Notes: generated by a model not told the origin, from the letters alone. A DNA stretch of 64,000 bases from QYQD01 sp040754095 (GCA_040754095.1 JBFMFO010000005.1:61024-125023), one strand, 5' to 3'. Numbered from the stretch's first letter, positions 8,897-17,880 are shown. Translations and numbers: made by a program.

Positions 8897-9820
8897 ATGA
8901 AGACAAAGGCAGTCCCACATCCTATCCCATACCAAGGCAGCAAGCGAAATCTTGCGGCGGATATCCTACGGTACTTCCCGCAAAAGGTCGGGACGCTGTA
9001 CGAGCCATTTGCCGGTTCGGCTGCGATTACCATAGCCGCTGCAGTGAATAAACTTGGCCATCGCTACCATATCAATGATCTAAACAAGCCCCTTATGGAC
9101 CTATGGCGTGCCATCATCGAAACACCCGAAAAAATTGTATCCCAGTATGAAGCACTCTGGAGAAAGCAACTAGATGACCCACGGTCTTTCTATGACAAAG
9201 CACGAAATGACTTCAATCGTACCGGCCGTTCCGACCTTTTCCTATACCTGCTGGCTCGTTGTGTTAAAGGCTCTGTGCGATACAACTCACAAGGCGAATT
9301 CAACCAGAGTCCAGACAACAGGCGACAGGGAATGCGACCGGAAACAATGCGCTTGCAGATTCTTGGCGCTTCGTATTATTTGAAGGGGAAGACAACTGTC
9401 ACGTCGATGAACTACCGTGATATCCTTGAAAAAGCTACACCAGCCGACCTTGTCTATATGGACCCTCCATACCAGGGGGTCTGTGGTAACAGGGACACAC
9501 GATACCTGCAAAGCGTTCAGTTCTGCGAATTCGTGGAAGCACTCGACGATTTGAACCAGAAGGGCATTCGCTATCTGGTCAGCTACGATGGTCGTACCGG
9601 GGTTAAGACCTTCGGTAAACTCCTCCCGGAGGAACTTAATCTGACACTGATAGAGCTTTATGCAGGCCGGTCCACCCAAGCAACACTCTTGGGAAGAGCC
9701 GATGTTACCATTGAGTCGCTGTACCTGTCCCCAAGCCTTGCCGACGAACTGGCGCATGTTCCGACGGTATATCGCTACACACGGGGAGAGCAACTTTGCC
9801 TTAGGGAGGGCCGCAAATGA
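8897..9820 (+). CDS. Dam-family (D12 class) DNA adenine-N6 methyltransferase
   Basis: 307 residues with the D12-class methylase motifs: N-terminal PIPYQGSKRNLA, SAM-binding EPFAGSAA at about 37-43, and catalytic DPPY at 189-192. It methylates adenine at N6 in a specific DNA sequence that cannot be read from the protein. It is the modification half of a type II restriction-modification pair with the HNH gene, whose ATG overlaps its stop (ATGA). The ATG at 8897 follows a usable Shine-Dalgarno (AAAAGAGGTAAC). Confidence 0.88.
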   Translation: MKTKAVPHPIPYQGSKRNLAADILRYFPQKVGTLYEPFAGSAAITIAAAVNKLGHRYHINDLNKPLMDLWRAIIETPEKIVSQYEALWRKQLDDPRSFYDKARNDFNRTGRSDLFLYLLARCVKGSVRYNSQGEFNQSPDNRRQGMRPETMRLQILGASYYLKGKTTVTSMNYRDILEKATPADLVYMDPPYQGVCGNRDTRYLQSVQFCEFVEALDDLNQKGIRYLVSYDGRTGVKTFGKLLPEELNLTLIELYAGRSTQATLLGRADVTIESLYLSPSLADELAHVPTVYRYTRGEQLCLREGRK

Positions 9821-10539
9821 AAGCGAAGGATCTGCCTCGCGAATTCGTGAAGAAGTGCAAGGCAATCACGGCTAAGAGGCCCCGCACAGTAATCGACCAT
9901 ATCCTGAAGCATGGACAGATCACAACTGAGGAGTTGAAGGAGAAGTACGGATACAACCATCCCCCAAGGGCAGCTCGAGATGTCAAGGAACAAGGCATCC
10001 CATTGGAGATGTTCCGCGTTACCGGGAGTGATGGCCGTAAGATCGGGGCTTATCGCTTTGGCGATCCCAAGAAGGCAAGATTCTCAAAGCTCAGAGGCCG
10101 GACCGCCTTCGCCAAGCAGCTTAAAGCGAAATTGATCGGCCTCTATGGGAGTCGTTGCGCCATCTATCTCGAAGAGTTCGAAGAGCGGCTTCTTCAGATC
10201 GACCATCGAATACCATTCGAAGTCGCCGGTGATGATGAAACGAAAGTGGAGGATACGAACTCGTACATGCTTCTCTGTGGGTCAGCCAACCGTGCAAAGT
10301 CTTGGTCATGCGAGCACTGTGTCAACTGGCAAGAGATGAAGAAGCCGGAGATATGCGGGAGATGTTACTGGGCCTATCCGGAAGACTACGACCACATCGC
10401 TATGCGACAAGCACGCCGCGTGGACATTATGTGGTCTGGTGATGAAGTCTCAGTTTACGACCGGCTTAAGAGAAGAACGATGGAACTCCAGAAAGATATC
10501 CCGAAGTACATCAAGGAGATCATCGAGGAGAATTTATGA
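9817..10539 (+). CDS. HNH-type restriction endonuclease
   Basis: 240 residues. An N-terminal winged-helix-like region (about 20-85) is followed by an HNH core: RCAIY at 113-117, LQIDHRIP with the catalytic H130, then YMLLC and SANRAKS. A four-Cys zinc knuckle lies at CEHC 165-168 and CGRC 180-183. The overlap with the methylase supports a type II restriction role. HNH folds often use a CxxC at the first strand; here the second position is Tyr117 (RCAIY), so that site may be altered, but the distal four-Cys site could suffice. The recognition site is unknown. A homing endonuclease is less likely because of the methylase partner. Confidence 0.75.
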   Translation: MKAKDLPREFVKKCKAITAKRPRTVIDHILKHGQITTEELKEKYGYNHPPRAARDVKEQGIPLEMFRVTGSDGRKIGAYRFGDPKKARFSKLRGRTAFAKQLKAKLIGLYGSRCAIYLEEFEERLLQIDHRIPFEVAGDDETKVEDTNSYMLLCGSANRAKSWSCEHCVNWQEMKKPEICGRCYWAYPEDYDHIAMRQARRVDIMWSGDEVSVYDRLKRRTMELQKDIPKYIKEIIEENL

Positions 10540-10593
10540 ACCCCAACAAATCACTCCAAGCGTACGGCTGATAGCTGTCGCTGATTTTGTAGT

Positions 10594-10876
10594 GTGTGCC
10601 GGGCATAGCACAGGACTATCGGGGTGAGAGTCCCTGAGCCAGGTTTTTAGCGGAGCCGAATGCTCTAGGAGAAGGGCAAGCCTGCCCTAGACATGATCCG
10701 GGGGCGTCACCGTGAGGTGGGGCTTGGAGGCCGGCTAGGTCGGCCGTGGCCGGAAGTCCAATCCAAAAGTGCGGGGCGACGTACAGGAACCAAATTCGAT
10801 CCGCTTGTGACGGATGGTGTGCGAGGGAGGAAGTCGTAAGGCTCCTCCCTATCCCGTTGAGTCTGTCGGGAAAGTC
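10594..10876 (+). mobile_element. Group II intron remnant (5' domain I, no reverse transcriptase)
   Basis: After the HNH stop the DNA is non-coding but structured. It begins with GTGTGCCGGGCAT, like bacterial group II intron 5' ends, followed by the GGTGAGAGTCCC and CCGGAAGTCC type words and the strong hairpin GGGAGG...CCTCCC around 10824-10849 with the AAGTCGTAAGG loop. These are typical of the ribozyme domain I. No reverse-transcriptase/maturase frame and no domain V could be found before the next gene at 11029, so the element is truncated. The exact boundaries are uncertain. It fills most of the 489-bp gap; 10877-10995 holds nothing recognised. Confidence 0.55.
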
Positions 10877-10995
10877 TCTCTTCGTAGTTTTGCCATTAAT
10901 AAATCAAATAGTTACGAATAGGAAGATACTGAAAAGCGGGCTTTTTTACAGATTCATTAGCCACAAAAAGCCCAAAAGAACTTGAAAAACCTAAT

Positions 10996-11016
10996 GGTAT
11001 GATATATTGTAATACC
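10996..11016. promoter_or_regulatory. Probable autoregulatory operator of the RHH/MazF pair
   Basis: GGTATGATATATTGTAATACC is an imperfect inverted repeat (GGTAT...ATACC) that contains a TATATT-like -10 box, 13 bp before the antitoxin ATG. Ribbon-helix-helix antitoxins bind such palindromes to repress their own operon. Inferred from position and symmetry. Confidence 0.45.
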
Positions 11017-11028
11017 AGAGGTGAAAAT

Positions 11029-11271
11029 ATGGGCACTGCTAAGATTGCCATCACTATCGAAGAAGAAGTACTTGGGAGGCTGGACCGGTTGGTTTCTTCC
11101 AAAGTCTTCCCCAACAGGAGCAAGGCAATACAGGAAGCCATCAAAGAAAAGCTTGCTCGTGTCAATAGGAGTCGTTTAGCAAGAGAGTGCGCCAAGCTCG
11201 ATCCGGACCTTGAAAAGGCTGTTGCCGAGGAAGGGTTCTCGCGGGAAATCGAAAAATGGCCAGAATACTGA
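11029..11271 (+). CDS. Ribbon-helix-helix (CopG-type) antitoxin
   Basis: The start at ATG 11029 is chosen because GAGGTG lies just upstream; an in-frame ATG at 10999 has no ribosome-binding site and overlaps the operator-like repeat. The protein has 80 residues. The N-terminus TAKIAITIEEEVLGRLDRLV is the beta strand and first helix of a ribbon-helix-helix fold, followed by NRSKAIQEAIKEKL, the second helix. The C-terminal acidic/helical tail probably wraps the toxin. It overlaps the toxin gene by 16 bp, as is usual for such pairs. Confidence 0.85.
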   Translation: MGTAKIAITIEEEVLGRLDRLVSSKVFPNRSKAIQEAIKEKLARVNRSRLARECAKLDPDLEKAVAEEGFSREIEKWPEY

Positions 11272-11594
11272 GGGGCGATATCTACTGGGCGAATCTGGAT
11301 CCGATAAAAGGGCACGAACAATCCGGCCAGAGGCCGGTGCTTGTCCTCAGCCAGGATGTTTTCAATGATCGATCAGGCGTCGTAATTGCCGTTGCCCTCA
11401 CAAGTCAACCGCCAAAAGCAGGATTTCCTCTTACCCTCCCACTCTCCGGTCGAGCTCTTCCAAAGCAATCGTGGGTAAAGATCAGCCAGATACGCACCCT
11501 ATCGCAGGAACGTCTCGGAAAGCGAATTGCGAAAGTATCACCGGAAGAAATTGATCTCGTAATCGAAGGTCTAAATGAAATTATTGGTGGCTAA
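11256..11594 (+). CDS. MazF/PemK-type mRNA interferase toxin
   Basis: 112 residues with the MazF signature: RGDIYWANLDPIKGHEQSGQ at the start, RPVLVLSQDVFN, then the T-S-Q strand and KISQIRTLSQERLGKRI. These contain the conserved Arg and the Thr/Ser of the endoribonuclease active site. It would cleave single-stranded RNA at short motifs when free of the antitoxin encoded just upstream. Length and motifs are complete, so the toxin is probably functional. Confidence 0.9.
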   Translation: MARILRGDIYWANLDPIKGHEQSGQRPVLVLSQDVFNDRSGVVIAVALTSQPPKAGFPLTLPLSGRALPKQSWVKISQIRTLSQERLGKRIAKVSPEEIDLVIEGLNEIIGG

Positions 11595-11598
11595 TCAG

Positions 11599-11664
11599 AG
11601 GCTTGCCGAAAAGAATTTCAAGCTTCTCAAAGACGACCCACAGCGCCCCTCATTACATTGTTAC
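11599..11664 (+). pseudogene. RelE/ParE-like toxin fragment
   Basis: A short stretch encoding RLAEKNFKLLKDDPQRPSLH matches the middle of RelE-like cytotoxic translational repressors, whose families read A-x-K-x-F-x-L-L-K-x-D-P-x-x-P-S-L-H before the catalytic strands. The frame then runs into unrelated sequence and an intergenic repeat (CTCCGCGTCCTCTGCGGTAAA). No start or catalytic end remains. It suggests an older toxin-antitoxin locus in the same spot. Confidence 0.4.
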
Positions 11665-11853
11665 ACGAAAGACCTTGATGTTTGGGTTGGGTACTGTCAA
11701 AAGTTTCATGAAGAATTAACCGCAGGGAGTGCAGAGAGGAAGAGAGCAGAAGATTATCTAACATCTTGTTTTTCGATAAATTCTTTGCGATCTCCGCGTC
11801 CTCTGCGGTAAATCTTTTGAAAATACGATCTATGGAAAGAGGGGGCTGAATCT

Positions 11854-13500
11854 ATTAGAAAAATATCCGGAAACGTAATTGGCCTTAAGGTTAACCAGGT
11901 AAAAAGGCTGGAAAATATCTATCGCCGTAAGATCCCACCCAAAGACATAATCACCCCTGAACTAGCCAGATACCTCACCGAGTTGTCACGGGAGATCAAT
12001 CGCCAGATAGGCATATTGGTAAAGCGGTCCGGCGAGATAGAATATATCATAGTCGGCGACCACCGGGGTATTACTATCCCGCCGTTGTCGGATTATCGCG
12101 CAGGAAGCAGCCGCTTACGGGGGCTGAGATGCATTCACACTCACCTGGAGGACGAGCCTCTTACCCAGGATGATTTGACGGATCTGGCCCTCCTTCGTCT
12201 GGATATGATGGCCGGCATAATTGCCCGGCCGGATGGCCTTCCGGGATTGGTGCATGCCGCCCACCTCCTGCCCAGGCCGGTAAAGGGAGAAAACATTTCT
12301 TTTCTAAAGCCCAGGATACCGGCACAGTTGGATATTGATTTTCAGGGCCTGATCCAATCTCTTGAGGATGAGATTGCCCGTGAGCAGGCCCTGAAAACAG
12401 TAGGTGGGGGAAAAGACCGCGCCTTCCTTGTCGATGTCACCACCTCCTCCCGTGAAGCGGCGGAGGAGTCTCTGGAGGAGCTGAGGGAACTGGCGCGAAC
12501 CGCCGGGGTCGAGGTGCTTGATTCCATCATTCAGCGGCGGGATAAGATACACCCCAAGTACATAATGGGTAAGGGGAAGCTCGGCGACTTACTGATAAAG
12601 ACACTGCAGAGGGGCGCCAATCTGCTGATATTTGACCATGAGTTAAATCCTTCCCAGATACGTTCCATTACCGACTTTACAGATATGCGGGTTATTGACC
12701 GCACCCAGCTTATCCTGGATATTTTTGCCCGGCGCGCCCGGAGCCGGGAAGGCAAGATACAGGTAGAAATGGCCCAATTGAACTATCTCTTGCCGCGGCT
12801 GGTTACCAGAGACGATGCGCTTTCCAGGCTTACCGGAGGCATCGGCGGACGCGGCCCTGGTGAGACCAGGCTGGAGATAGATCGCCGCCGGGTGCGCGAG
12901 CGCATCACGCGGCTTACCAAAGAACTCAAATCCATCAGCAGGCAGAGGGAGCTAAGGCGCAAGACTCGCAAGCGGAAGGATATACCGATAATATCCATTG
13001 TCGGTTACACCAATGCCGGAAAATCCACGCTGCTGAATGCCCTTACCAAAAGTCAATTTTTGGCCGAGGACCGCCTGTTTGCCACCCTTGACCCGGCCAG
13101 CCGGAGGATTCGTTTCCCACGGGAGGCCGAGGCTATAATAACCGATACGGTAGGCTTTATCCGTGATCTGCCCCAGGCCTTATTCGAGGCCTTCCGGGCC
13201 ACGCTGGAAGAACTTCAGTATGCCGATATTATTATTCATCTCATAGACATAAGTAATAAAAACTTTCGGGAACATATAGATGCAGTTGAACATATTCTGG
13301 AGACCCTGGAACTGCATCACGTCCCCGCCATTAAAGTCTTCAATAAGATAGACCGGGTATCACCGGAATATGTCACTGCCCAAAGCCGGGCCTATAATGC
13401 CCTGGCCATTTCGGCCATGAACCCTGACACCCTGCCGCCATTTATTGAGACCATTCAGGGCATGGAGGAGAAGACCCATACCCGGTTAAAAGAGATGTGA
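11854..13500 (+). CDS. hflX: GTPase HflX
   Basis: Ribosome-associated GTPase HflX. The glycine-rich linker GGIGGRGPGETRLE and the G motifs GYTNAGKST (G1), DTVGFI (G3) and NKID (G4) are intact. The homologous N-terminus (KVNQVKRLENIYRRKIPPKDIITPELARYL) extends upstream of the first standard start (TTG at 11983) to the stop at 11818-11820, and this stretch has no ATG, GTG or TTG in frame. The best placed start is ATT at 11854, 9 bp after AGAGGGGG. Alternatively an ATG at 11832 was put out of frame by one extra G in the G5 run at 11841-11845. Predicted length is about 548 residues from ATT, or 505 if only TTG is used. Confidence 0.85.
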   Translation: MRKISGNVIGLKVNQVKRLENIYRRKIPPKDIITPELARYLTELSREINRQIGILVKRSGEIEYIIVGDHRGITIPPLSDYRAGSSRLRGLRCIHTHLEDEPLTQDDLTDLALLRLDMMAGIIARPDGLPGLVHAAHLLPRPVKGENISFLKPRIPAQLDIDFQGLIQSLEDEIAREQALKTVGGGKDRAFLVDVTTSSREAAEESLEELRELARTAGVEVLDSIIQRRDKIHPKYIMGKGKLGDLLIKTLQRGANLLIFDHELNPSQIRSITDFTDMRVIDRTQLILDIFARRARSREGKIQVEMAQLNYLLPRLVTRDDALSRLTGGIGGRGPGETRLEIDRRRVRERITRLTKELKSISRQRELRRKTRKRKDIPIISIVGYTNAGKSTLLNALTKSQFLAEDRLFATLDPASRRIRFPREAEAIITDTVGFIRDLPQALFEAFRATLEELQYADIIIHLIDISNKNFREHIDAVEHILETLELHHVPAIKVFNKIDRVSPEYVTAQSRAYNALAISAMNPDTLPPFIETIQGMEEKTHTRLKEM

Positions 13501-13553
13501 TCGGTTATTTTGGGATTGCTATTAAGTCTTGATTTGCTAAAATGAAAAAAAGA

Positions 13554-13685
13554 TAACCACAGAGCGCTTTGCCGAAATCCCAAATGACAAGGTTCAAAGT
13601 TCACGGTTTGAGAACCCTGAACTTTGAACTCGGAACCGTGAACTTCTTTGGTTGCGGCTATGCCGCGCTGTGTCCTCTGTGGTTA
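13554..13685. repeat. Nested palindromic intergenic repeat
   Basis: The outer arms TAACCACAGAG (13554-) and CTCTGTGGTTA (13675-13685) enclose a second inverted pair, roughly TTCAAAGTTCACGGTT against AACCGTGAACTT. The same outer words (CTCTGTGGTTAAT) recur near 25230 and in altered form near 11790 and 36450. It could form a long hairpin between hflX and the lipoprotein gene. Confidence 0.6.
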
Positions 13686-13724
13686 ATCCTTTAGCAAAAA
13701 GCAGCGTTTCAGGAGGAACAAAAA

Positions 13725-14357
13725 ATGAAGCTACTGAAAACTGTTTTTATCCTTGGCCTTGTCTCATGCATTGTATCCTGCGCTACTGCCCCGGAATGGA
13801 CTAAGACCAAGACCGCCCAGGGGGCGGCGATTGGGGCCGGCTTAGGGGCAGTAACCGGCGCCATCGTCGGCGAGGGTAAGGGCGCGGTAATCGGTGGCGT
13901 TATTGGTGGGTTGGCCGGCGCAGGCATCGGTTACTATCTTGACCAGCAGGCTAAAGAGCTTGAGCAGGTGCCTGGTGTCCAGGTAGATAGGAAAGAGGAC
14001 CGTTTGTTGGTGACCATGCAGAACAATATCCTTTTCCAGACAGATTCGGCAGAATTGAGTAAGGATTCTGCGGTGACACTGGAAAAGACGGCCGATATTC
14101 TAAAGAGATATCCGGAGAGCCGCATAATCGTTAAAGGCTACACAGATGATGTCGGCCGTGAAGAATACAATTTTAAGCTCTCGGAGCGCCGGGCTTTAAT
14201 GGTTAGAAACTTTCTGGTAGGAACGGGGGTCGGGCCAGAGCGTGTAACCGGCGTTGGGTACGGAGAATCATTTCCTGTAGCTGATAACCGTACGGCCGCC
14301 GGACGGCAGAAGAACCGTCGCGTGGAGATGGAGATTATACCCCAGCAGGGTAGCTGA
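13725..14357 (+). CDS. OmpA-family peptidoglycan-binding lipoprotein
   Basis: 210 residues. A lipoprotein signal ends in LVSC/IVSC (candidate lipidated Cys 15 or 19). A glycine-zipper segment follows (about 35-70, repeated GxGxG with AVIGGVIGG). The C-terminal OmpA domain (about 100-205) carries FQTDSAEL, the GYTDDVGREEYN motif and ERRALMVRNFL with the RNRRVE-like end (KNRRVEMEI). It should sit at the outer membrane and bind diaminopimelate in peptidoglycan. It is a Pal/YiaD-like protein, and the zipper favours the YiaD type. AGGAGG lies upstream of the ATG. Confidence 0.88.
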   Translation: MKLLKTVFILGLVSCIVSCATAPEWTKTKTAQGAAIGAGLGAVTGAIVGEGKGAVIGGVIGGLAGAGIGYYLDQQAKELEQVPGVQVDRKEDRLLVTMQNNILFQTDSAELSKDSAVTLEKTADILKRYPESRIIVKGYTDDVGREEYNFKLSERRALMVRNFLVGTGVGPERVTGVGYGESFPVADNRTAAGRQKNRRVEMEIIPQQGS

Positions 14358-14495
14358 GATTAACAAGTCAGACACGGTAATGTCAAAAATTCTATGAAAA
14401 ACAAGCCACAGAGCGCAGAGAAAAGACGATTTCAATTGTTTGAACAGTTTAAACAGGTTAAACAGTTTGAACTGTTATTGATATGAGCGATAATT

Positions 14496-16274
14496 ATGCC
14501 TGCGGTTGAGAAGATACTCATTGTAGATGACGATGCAGTAGTCAGGGGTTTTATAAATGATGCTCTGACGAGCAGCGGTTATGAGTGCCTGGAGGCTTCT
14601 ATGGCCCGGGAGGTTTTTGCTCTAATGGCTGAGCACCGGATTTCGCTCATATTATTAGATATTAAGCTTCCCGATCAGGACGGGTTGAGCCTCTTGCCAC
14701 AGATAGTGGAACGAGATGAAGATATCTGTGCAGTTATGATGACCGGTGTAGTGGATATTCGAACCGCGGTCTCTGCCATCCGGGGTGGAGCCTTTGATTA
14801 CATTATCAAACCGTTCACAGTGGATGAGCTGCATGTTGTGGTGGCGAGGGCCCTTAATAAAAGACGTTTAGAGATTGAAAATAAAGAGTACCAGCGAAGC
14901 ATAGAAGAAAAGAACCTTAGGCTGGAGATATTGCATGACCTCTCCGTAAAGGTGGCTTATTACCTCTTAAGTACAATTGAACTGGAAGACATCTTCAGGA
15001 CCATACTGGTTGGTATCACTGCAGGGGTGGGATTAGGGTTTAACCGCGCCTTTTTGGCATTATTTGATGATGACGGTGGCGTGTTGCGGGGGAAAATGGC
15101 CGTTGGGCCGGACAGCCCGGAAGAAGCCGGAAGGATATGGTCGGCATTGCAGGAGACGAGATATACACTAGCCGAGGCCCTTGAGAAATGCGGCCGGGCC
15201 TGTCAGCCTCAGGACGCAAGGGTTAACCGGATTGTCCGCGGGATAACGGTGCCCGGAACGGACACGGACCATGTTTTTATACGGGCGGCACAGGAACGGC
15301 GTGCATTTCATGTGCTGGGGAGACGTGTTGATGGCCGGCCGGTGAGAGACGATATTGTAGATCTCTTTGGTGTTGACGAGTTTGCGGTCGTTCCACTCTG
15401 TTCCCCGTACCGGGTACAGGGCATTATTATTGCCGATAACTTTATCACCGGCAAGCCGATCAAGGAAGAGGACATCGCCGCCATTGAACTCTTTGCCAAC
15501 CAGGCCAGTATGGCTATAGAAAAGAGCCGACTTTACTCAGAATTGGCTGCCAAACTGGCTATGCTGGAGACCGCTAATAAGGACTTACAGGAGAGCCGGG
15601 ATATGTTGATCCGGGCCGAGCGGCTTTCGGCCATAGGCGAGATGGCTGCCCAGATAGCCCATGAGATGAGGAATCCGCTGGCTTCGATCGGAGGCCTGGC
15701 CCGGTTTATACAGAGGCATACGAAGGAGGATAAGCACCGAAAACATCTGGACAGTATCGTAAAAGAGACGGAGAAAATGGAGGAGATTCTGGCCCAGGTA
15801 TTTAAATTCATTCAATCTCCGCAATTGACGCTGAGCCGGCAAAATTTGAACGATATAGTGTCTTCTTCCCTTGGCGCCCTCAGCACTTCGTTTGAGAAAT
15901 TTCACATCGAGGTGGAAACGGATTTTGCCCAGGATATGCCTGATTCAGATCTTGATGGTAACCAGATGAGACAGGCGATTATTAATATCTGTAAAAATTC
16001 TGTCGAGGCTATGTCTTCAGGTGGGAAGCTCAGGGTCAGCACCCGGCTTACCCCCCAGAATATAGAGGTTGAGATTAGTGATACCGGAACAGGGATGCAC
16101 GGAGAGATGCTGGATAGGGCCCGACAGCCCTTTTTTACAACCAAGACTTACGGCGTTGGGCTAGGATTGAATATAGCGGAACAGATTATCAGGGCGCACA
16201 AAGGCAAAATAGATATTTCCAGCGGGTTAGACGCCGGGGTACGTGTTAATATTGCCCTGCCGCGCAGCGCATAG
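14496..16274 (+). CDS. Response regulator-GAF-histidine kinase fusion
   Basis: 592 residues: an N-terminal receiver domain (about 5-120, acidic DDD 11-13, phospho-acceptor D55 in LLDIKLPDQDG, and the IIKPF Lys), a coiled linker, a GAF-like domain (about 150-360), a HisKA domain with AQIAHEMRNPL (His389) and a HATPase end with the N box (NICKNSVEAM), DTGTGM and GVGLGLNIAEQIIRAHKG. A receiver in front of the kinase suggests it receives phosphate from another kinase, or gates its own kinase. No separate partner regulator lies next to it. moaA follows 15 bp downstream, possibly co-transcribed without a functional link. Confidence 0.88.
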   Translation: MPAVEKILIVDDDAVVRGFINDALTSSGYECLEASMAREVFALMAEHRISLILLDIKLPDQDGLSLLPQIVERDEDICAVMMTGVVDIRTAVSAIRGGAFDYIIKPFTVDELHVVVARALNKRRLEIENKEYQRSIEEKNLRLEILHDLSVKVAYYLLSTIELEDIFRTILVGITAGVGLGFNRAFLALFDDDGGVLRGKMAVGPDSPEEAGRIWSALQETRYTLAEALEKCGRACQPQDARVNRIVRGITVPGTDTDHVFIRAAQERRAFHVLGRRVDGRPVRDDIVDLFGVDEFAVVPLCSPYRVQGIIIADNFITGKPIKEEDIAAIELFANQASMAIEKSRLYSELAAKLAMLETANKDLQESRDMLIRAERLSAIGEMAAQIAHEMRNPLASIGGLARFIQRHTKEDKHRKHLDSIVKETEKMEEILAQVFKFIQSPQLTLSRQNLNDIVSSSLGALSTSFEKFHIEVETDFAQDMPDSDLDGNQMRQAIINICKNSVEAMSSGGKLRVSTRLTPQNIEVEISDTGTGMHGEMLDRARQPFFTTKTYGVGLGLNIAEQIIRAHKGKIDISSGLDAGVRVNIALPRSA

Positions 16275-16289
16275 GACAGGTCTTGAGAG

Positions 16290-17273
16290 ATGCTTGTCGA
16301 TAATTATAACCGGACCATTACCTACCTTCGCTTATCGGTTACAGATCATTGCAACCTGCGTTGTCAATACTGCATGCCCCCCGGCGGTGTCCGGAAGATC
16401 GCCCGTGAAGAGATATTGCGCTATGAGGAATTTTTACGTCTGGTGCGGGTCTTGATCCCATTGGGCATAAAGAAGGTTCGGCTGACCGGAGGGGAACCCC
16501 TGGTTCGTCGTGGCATTACCGAATTTATCCGGTCGCTCAGCCGCATCGATGGTCTCCGGGAAGTTTGTCTCACTACGAACGGCACCCTTCTGGGGGAAAA
16601 GATTGATGAATTATATGCGGCCGGTATTAAAAGGATAAACATAAGTCTGGACACTCTGGATGCACAGAAATATCATATGATAACCACCCGCCCTTTCTGG
16701 CATAAGGTCTGGAACGCTATTGAAAAGGCCCTGTCGTTCGGCGATGTCGAGGTCGAGCTTAATGTGGTAGTTATGAGGGACATAAACGATGACGAAATAG
16801 AGTCCTTTGCCCGTTTGGCCTATAACTACCCCTTGCAGGTACGGTTTATAGAGTTTATGCCGGTTGGCTGTGGCAGCCGATGGAGCGGTGACGTTTATAT
16901 GCCCGGGGCTGAGTGCATGGAGCGGGTACGGAAAGTCGGGGTCCTGTTACCTCTGCGGCATAAAGAAGATGCGGGGCCGGCCGTAGTTTACACGTTTGCC
17001 GGGGCGGCAGGTGAAATAGGCTTTATAAACTCTATTAGTCAGAGTTTTTGTGCTTTCTGTAACAGAATGCGTATTACACCGGATGGACAACTGAGGATGT
17101 GTCTTTTTTCAGATGACGAACTGAATGTAAAAAAATATCTACGATCCGGTATGCAGGATGCAGAATTGGCAGAATTAATACTAAAAACGGTTAAACAAAA
17201 ACCCCTTGAGCATGCGGGATATGGCCGGTTGATACATCAATGCCGCCGTCAGATGTCGCAAATTGGGGGCTGA
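16290..17273 (+). CDS. moaA: GTP 3',8-cyclase MoaA (molybdenum cofactor biosynthesis)
   Basis: 327-residue radical SAM enzyme. The N-terminal cluster motif is C21-x3-C25-x2-C28 (CNLRCQYC). The C-terminal GTP-binding cluster uses C254, C257 and C271 (CAFCNRMRITPDGQLRMC). The chain ends in the Gly-Gly that MoaA needs for catalysis. It converts GTP to 3',8-cyclo-GTP, the first step of molybdopterin synthesis. No other moa genes are in the window. Confidence 0.95.
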   Translation: MLVDNYNRTITYLRLSVTDHCNLRCQYCMPPGGVRKIAREEILRYEEFLRLVRVLIPLGIKKVRLTGGEPLVRRGITEFIRSLSRIDGLREVCLTTNGTLLGEKIDELYAAGIKRINISLDTLDAQKYHMITTRPFWHKVWNAIEKALSFGDVEVELNVVVMRDINDDEIESFARLAYNYPLQVRFIEFMPVGCGSRWSGDVYMPGAECMERVRKVGVLLPLRHKEDAGPAVVYTFAGAAGEIGFINSISQSFCAFCNRMRITPDGQLRMCLFSDDELNVKKYLRSGMQDAELAELILKTVKQKPLEHAGYGRLIHQCRRQMSQIGG

Positions 17274-17278
17274 GGCAC

Positions 17279-17545
17279 TTAGATAATATCCTCAATCTTA
17301 CGAATTCCTTCACCCCAGTTTTCTACTTTAAATTCTTTATACGGGATAACGATCTTATCTTTTTCTTCAATGAATATCATTTGCTTCTTATAGTCAAGCA
17401 GGAGTGATATCTTAAATATCAGGTTGTCGCCCTCTATGCCCTCCAGAGAGACCTTTTCCTCAAGATATGAATATTCCTTATTTATAATAATTTCTTTAAC
17501 CCGATCCCTGGTAAGTTTTTCTTCTTCTCCCAAAAATCCAGGCAT
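17279..17545 (-). CDS. Small hypothetical protein
   Basis: 88 residues counted from ATG 17545, chosen because AGGAGG stands 5 bp before it; a longer form from 17575 lacks a good site. The protein is soluble, charged and mixed alpha/beta, with alternating hydrophobic strands (KVSLEGIEGDNLIFKISLLL, KQMIFIEEKDKIVIPY). I do not recognise the family. It converges on moaA with a 5-bp gap and stands alone. Confidence 0.6.
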   Translation of the reverse strand: MPGFLGEEEKLTRDRVKEIIINKEYSYLEEKVSLEGIEGDNLIFKISLLLDYKKQMIFIEEKDKIVIPYKEFKVENWGEGIRKIEDII

Positions 17546-17629
17546 AGCGTCCTCCTGCATGGAGTATGTGCCCATTTATTAATTGTTACCACAGTTGCAC
17601 AAGCAAAGTCAATCAGTTATACTGGCCCT

Positions 17630-17880
17630 TAGGTTAGGTATAAGCGTGCTTTTCTGATTCACCTTGACAAGTCGGCCTCACTCGGTAATATAAGAATTCC
17701 AACTTCATAGAGGCTCTTGAAAAATTCGTCACACTGGTGAAAACCGGTGGCCAGGAGTGTTTTAATCTGGTTCGCCTCGGCGAATCTGCCGGAGGCATGA
17801 TCGGAGTCACTGGATTCCGGCTTTCGCCGGAATGACGACAATCCGATCATAAGAATTTTGCAAGAGGTTCTATAGACTCA
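17630..17880. repeat. Intergenic repeat with dispersed GGATTCCGGCTTTCGCCGGAATGACG-type hairpin
   Basis: No gene lies between 17546 and 17895. The segment 17810-17835 holds the dispersed hairpin TTCCGGCTTTCGCCGGAA followed by TGACGAC, a very common intergenic element whose translation (RRKPES) is often mistaken for protein. The rest contains further short inverted words such as TTCGCCTCGGCGAA. Confidence 0.6.

Noticed and set aside
17659..17850. 63-residue frame containing SFRRKPES
   Set aside because: RRKPES is the well-known false translation of an intergenic repeat hairpin.
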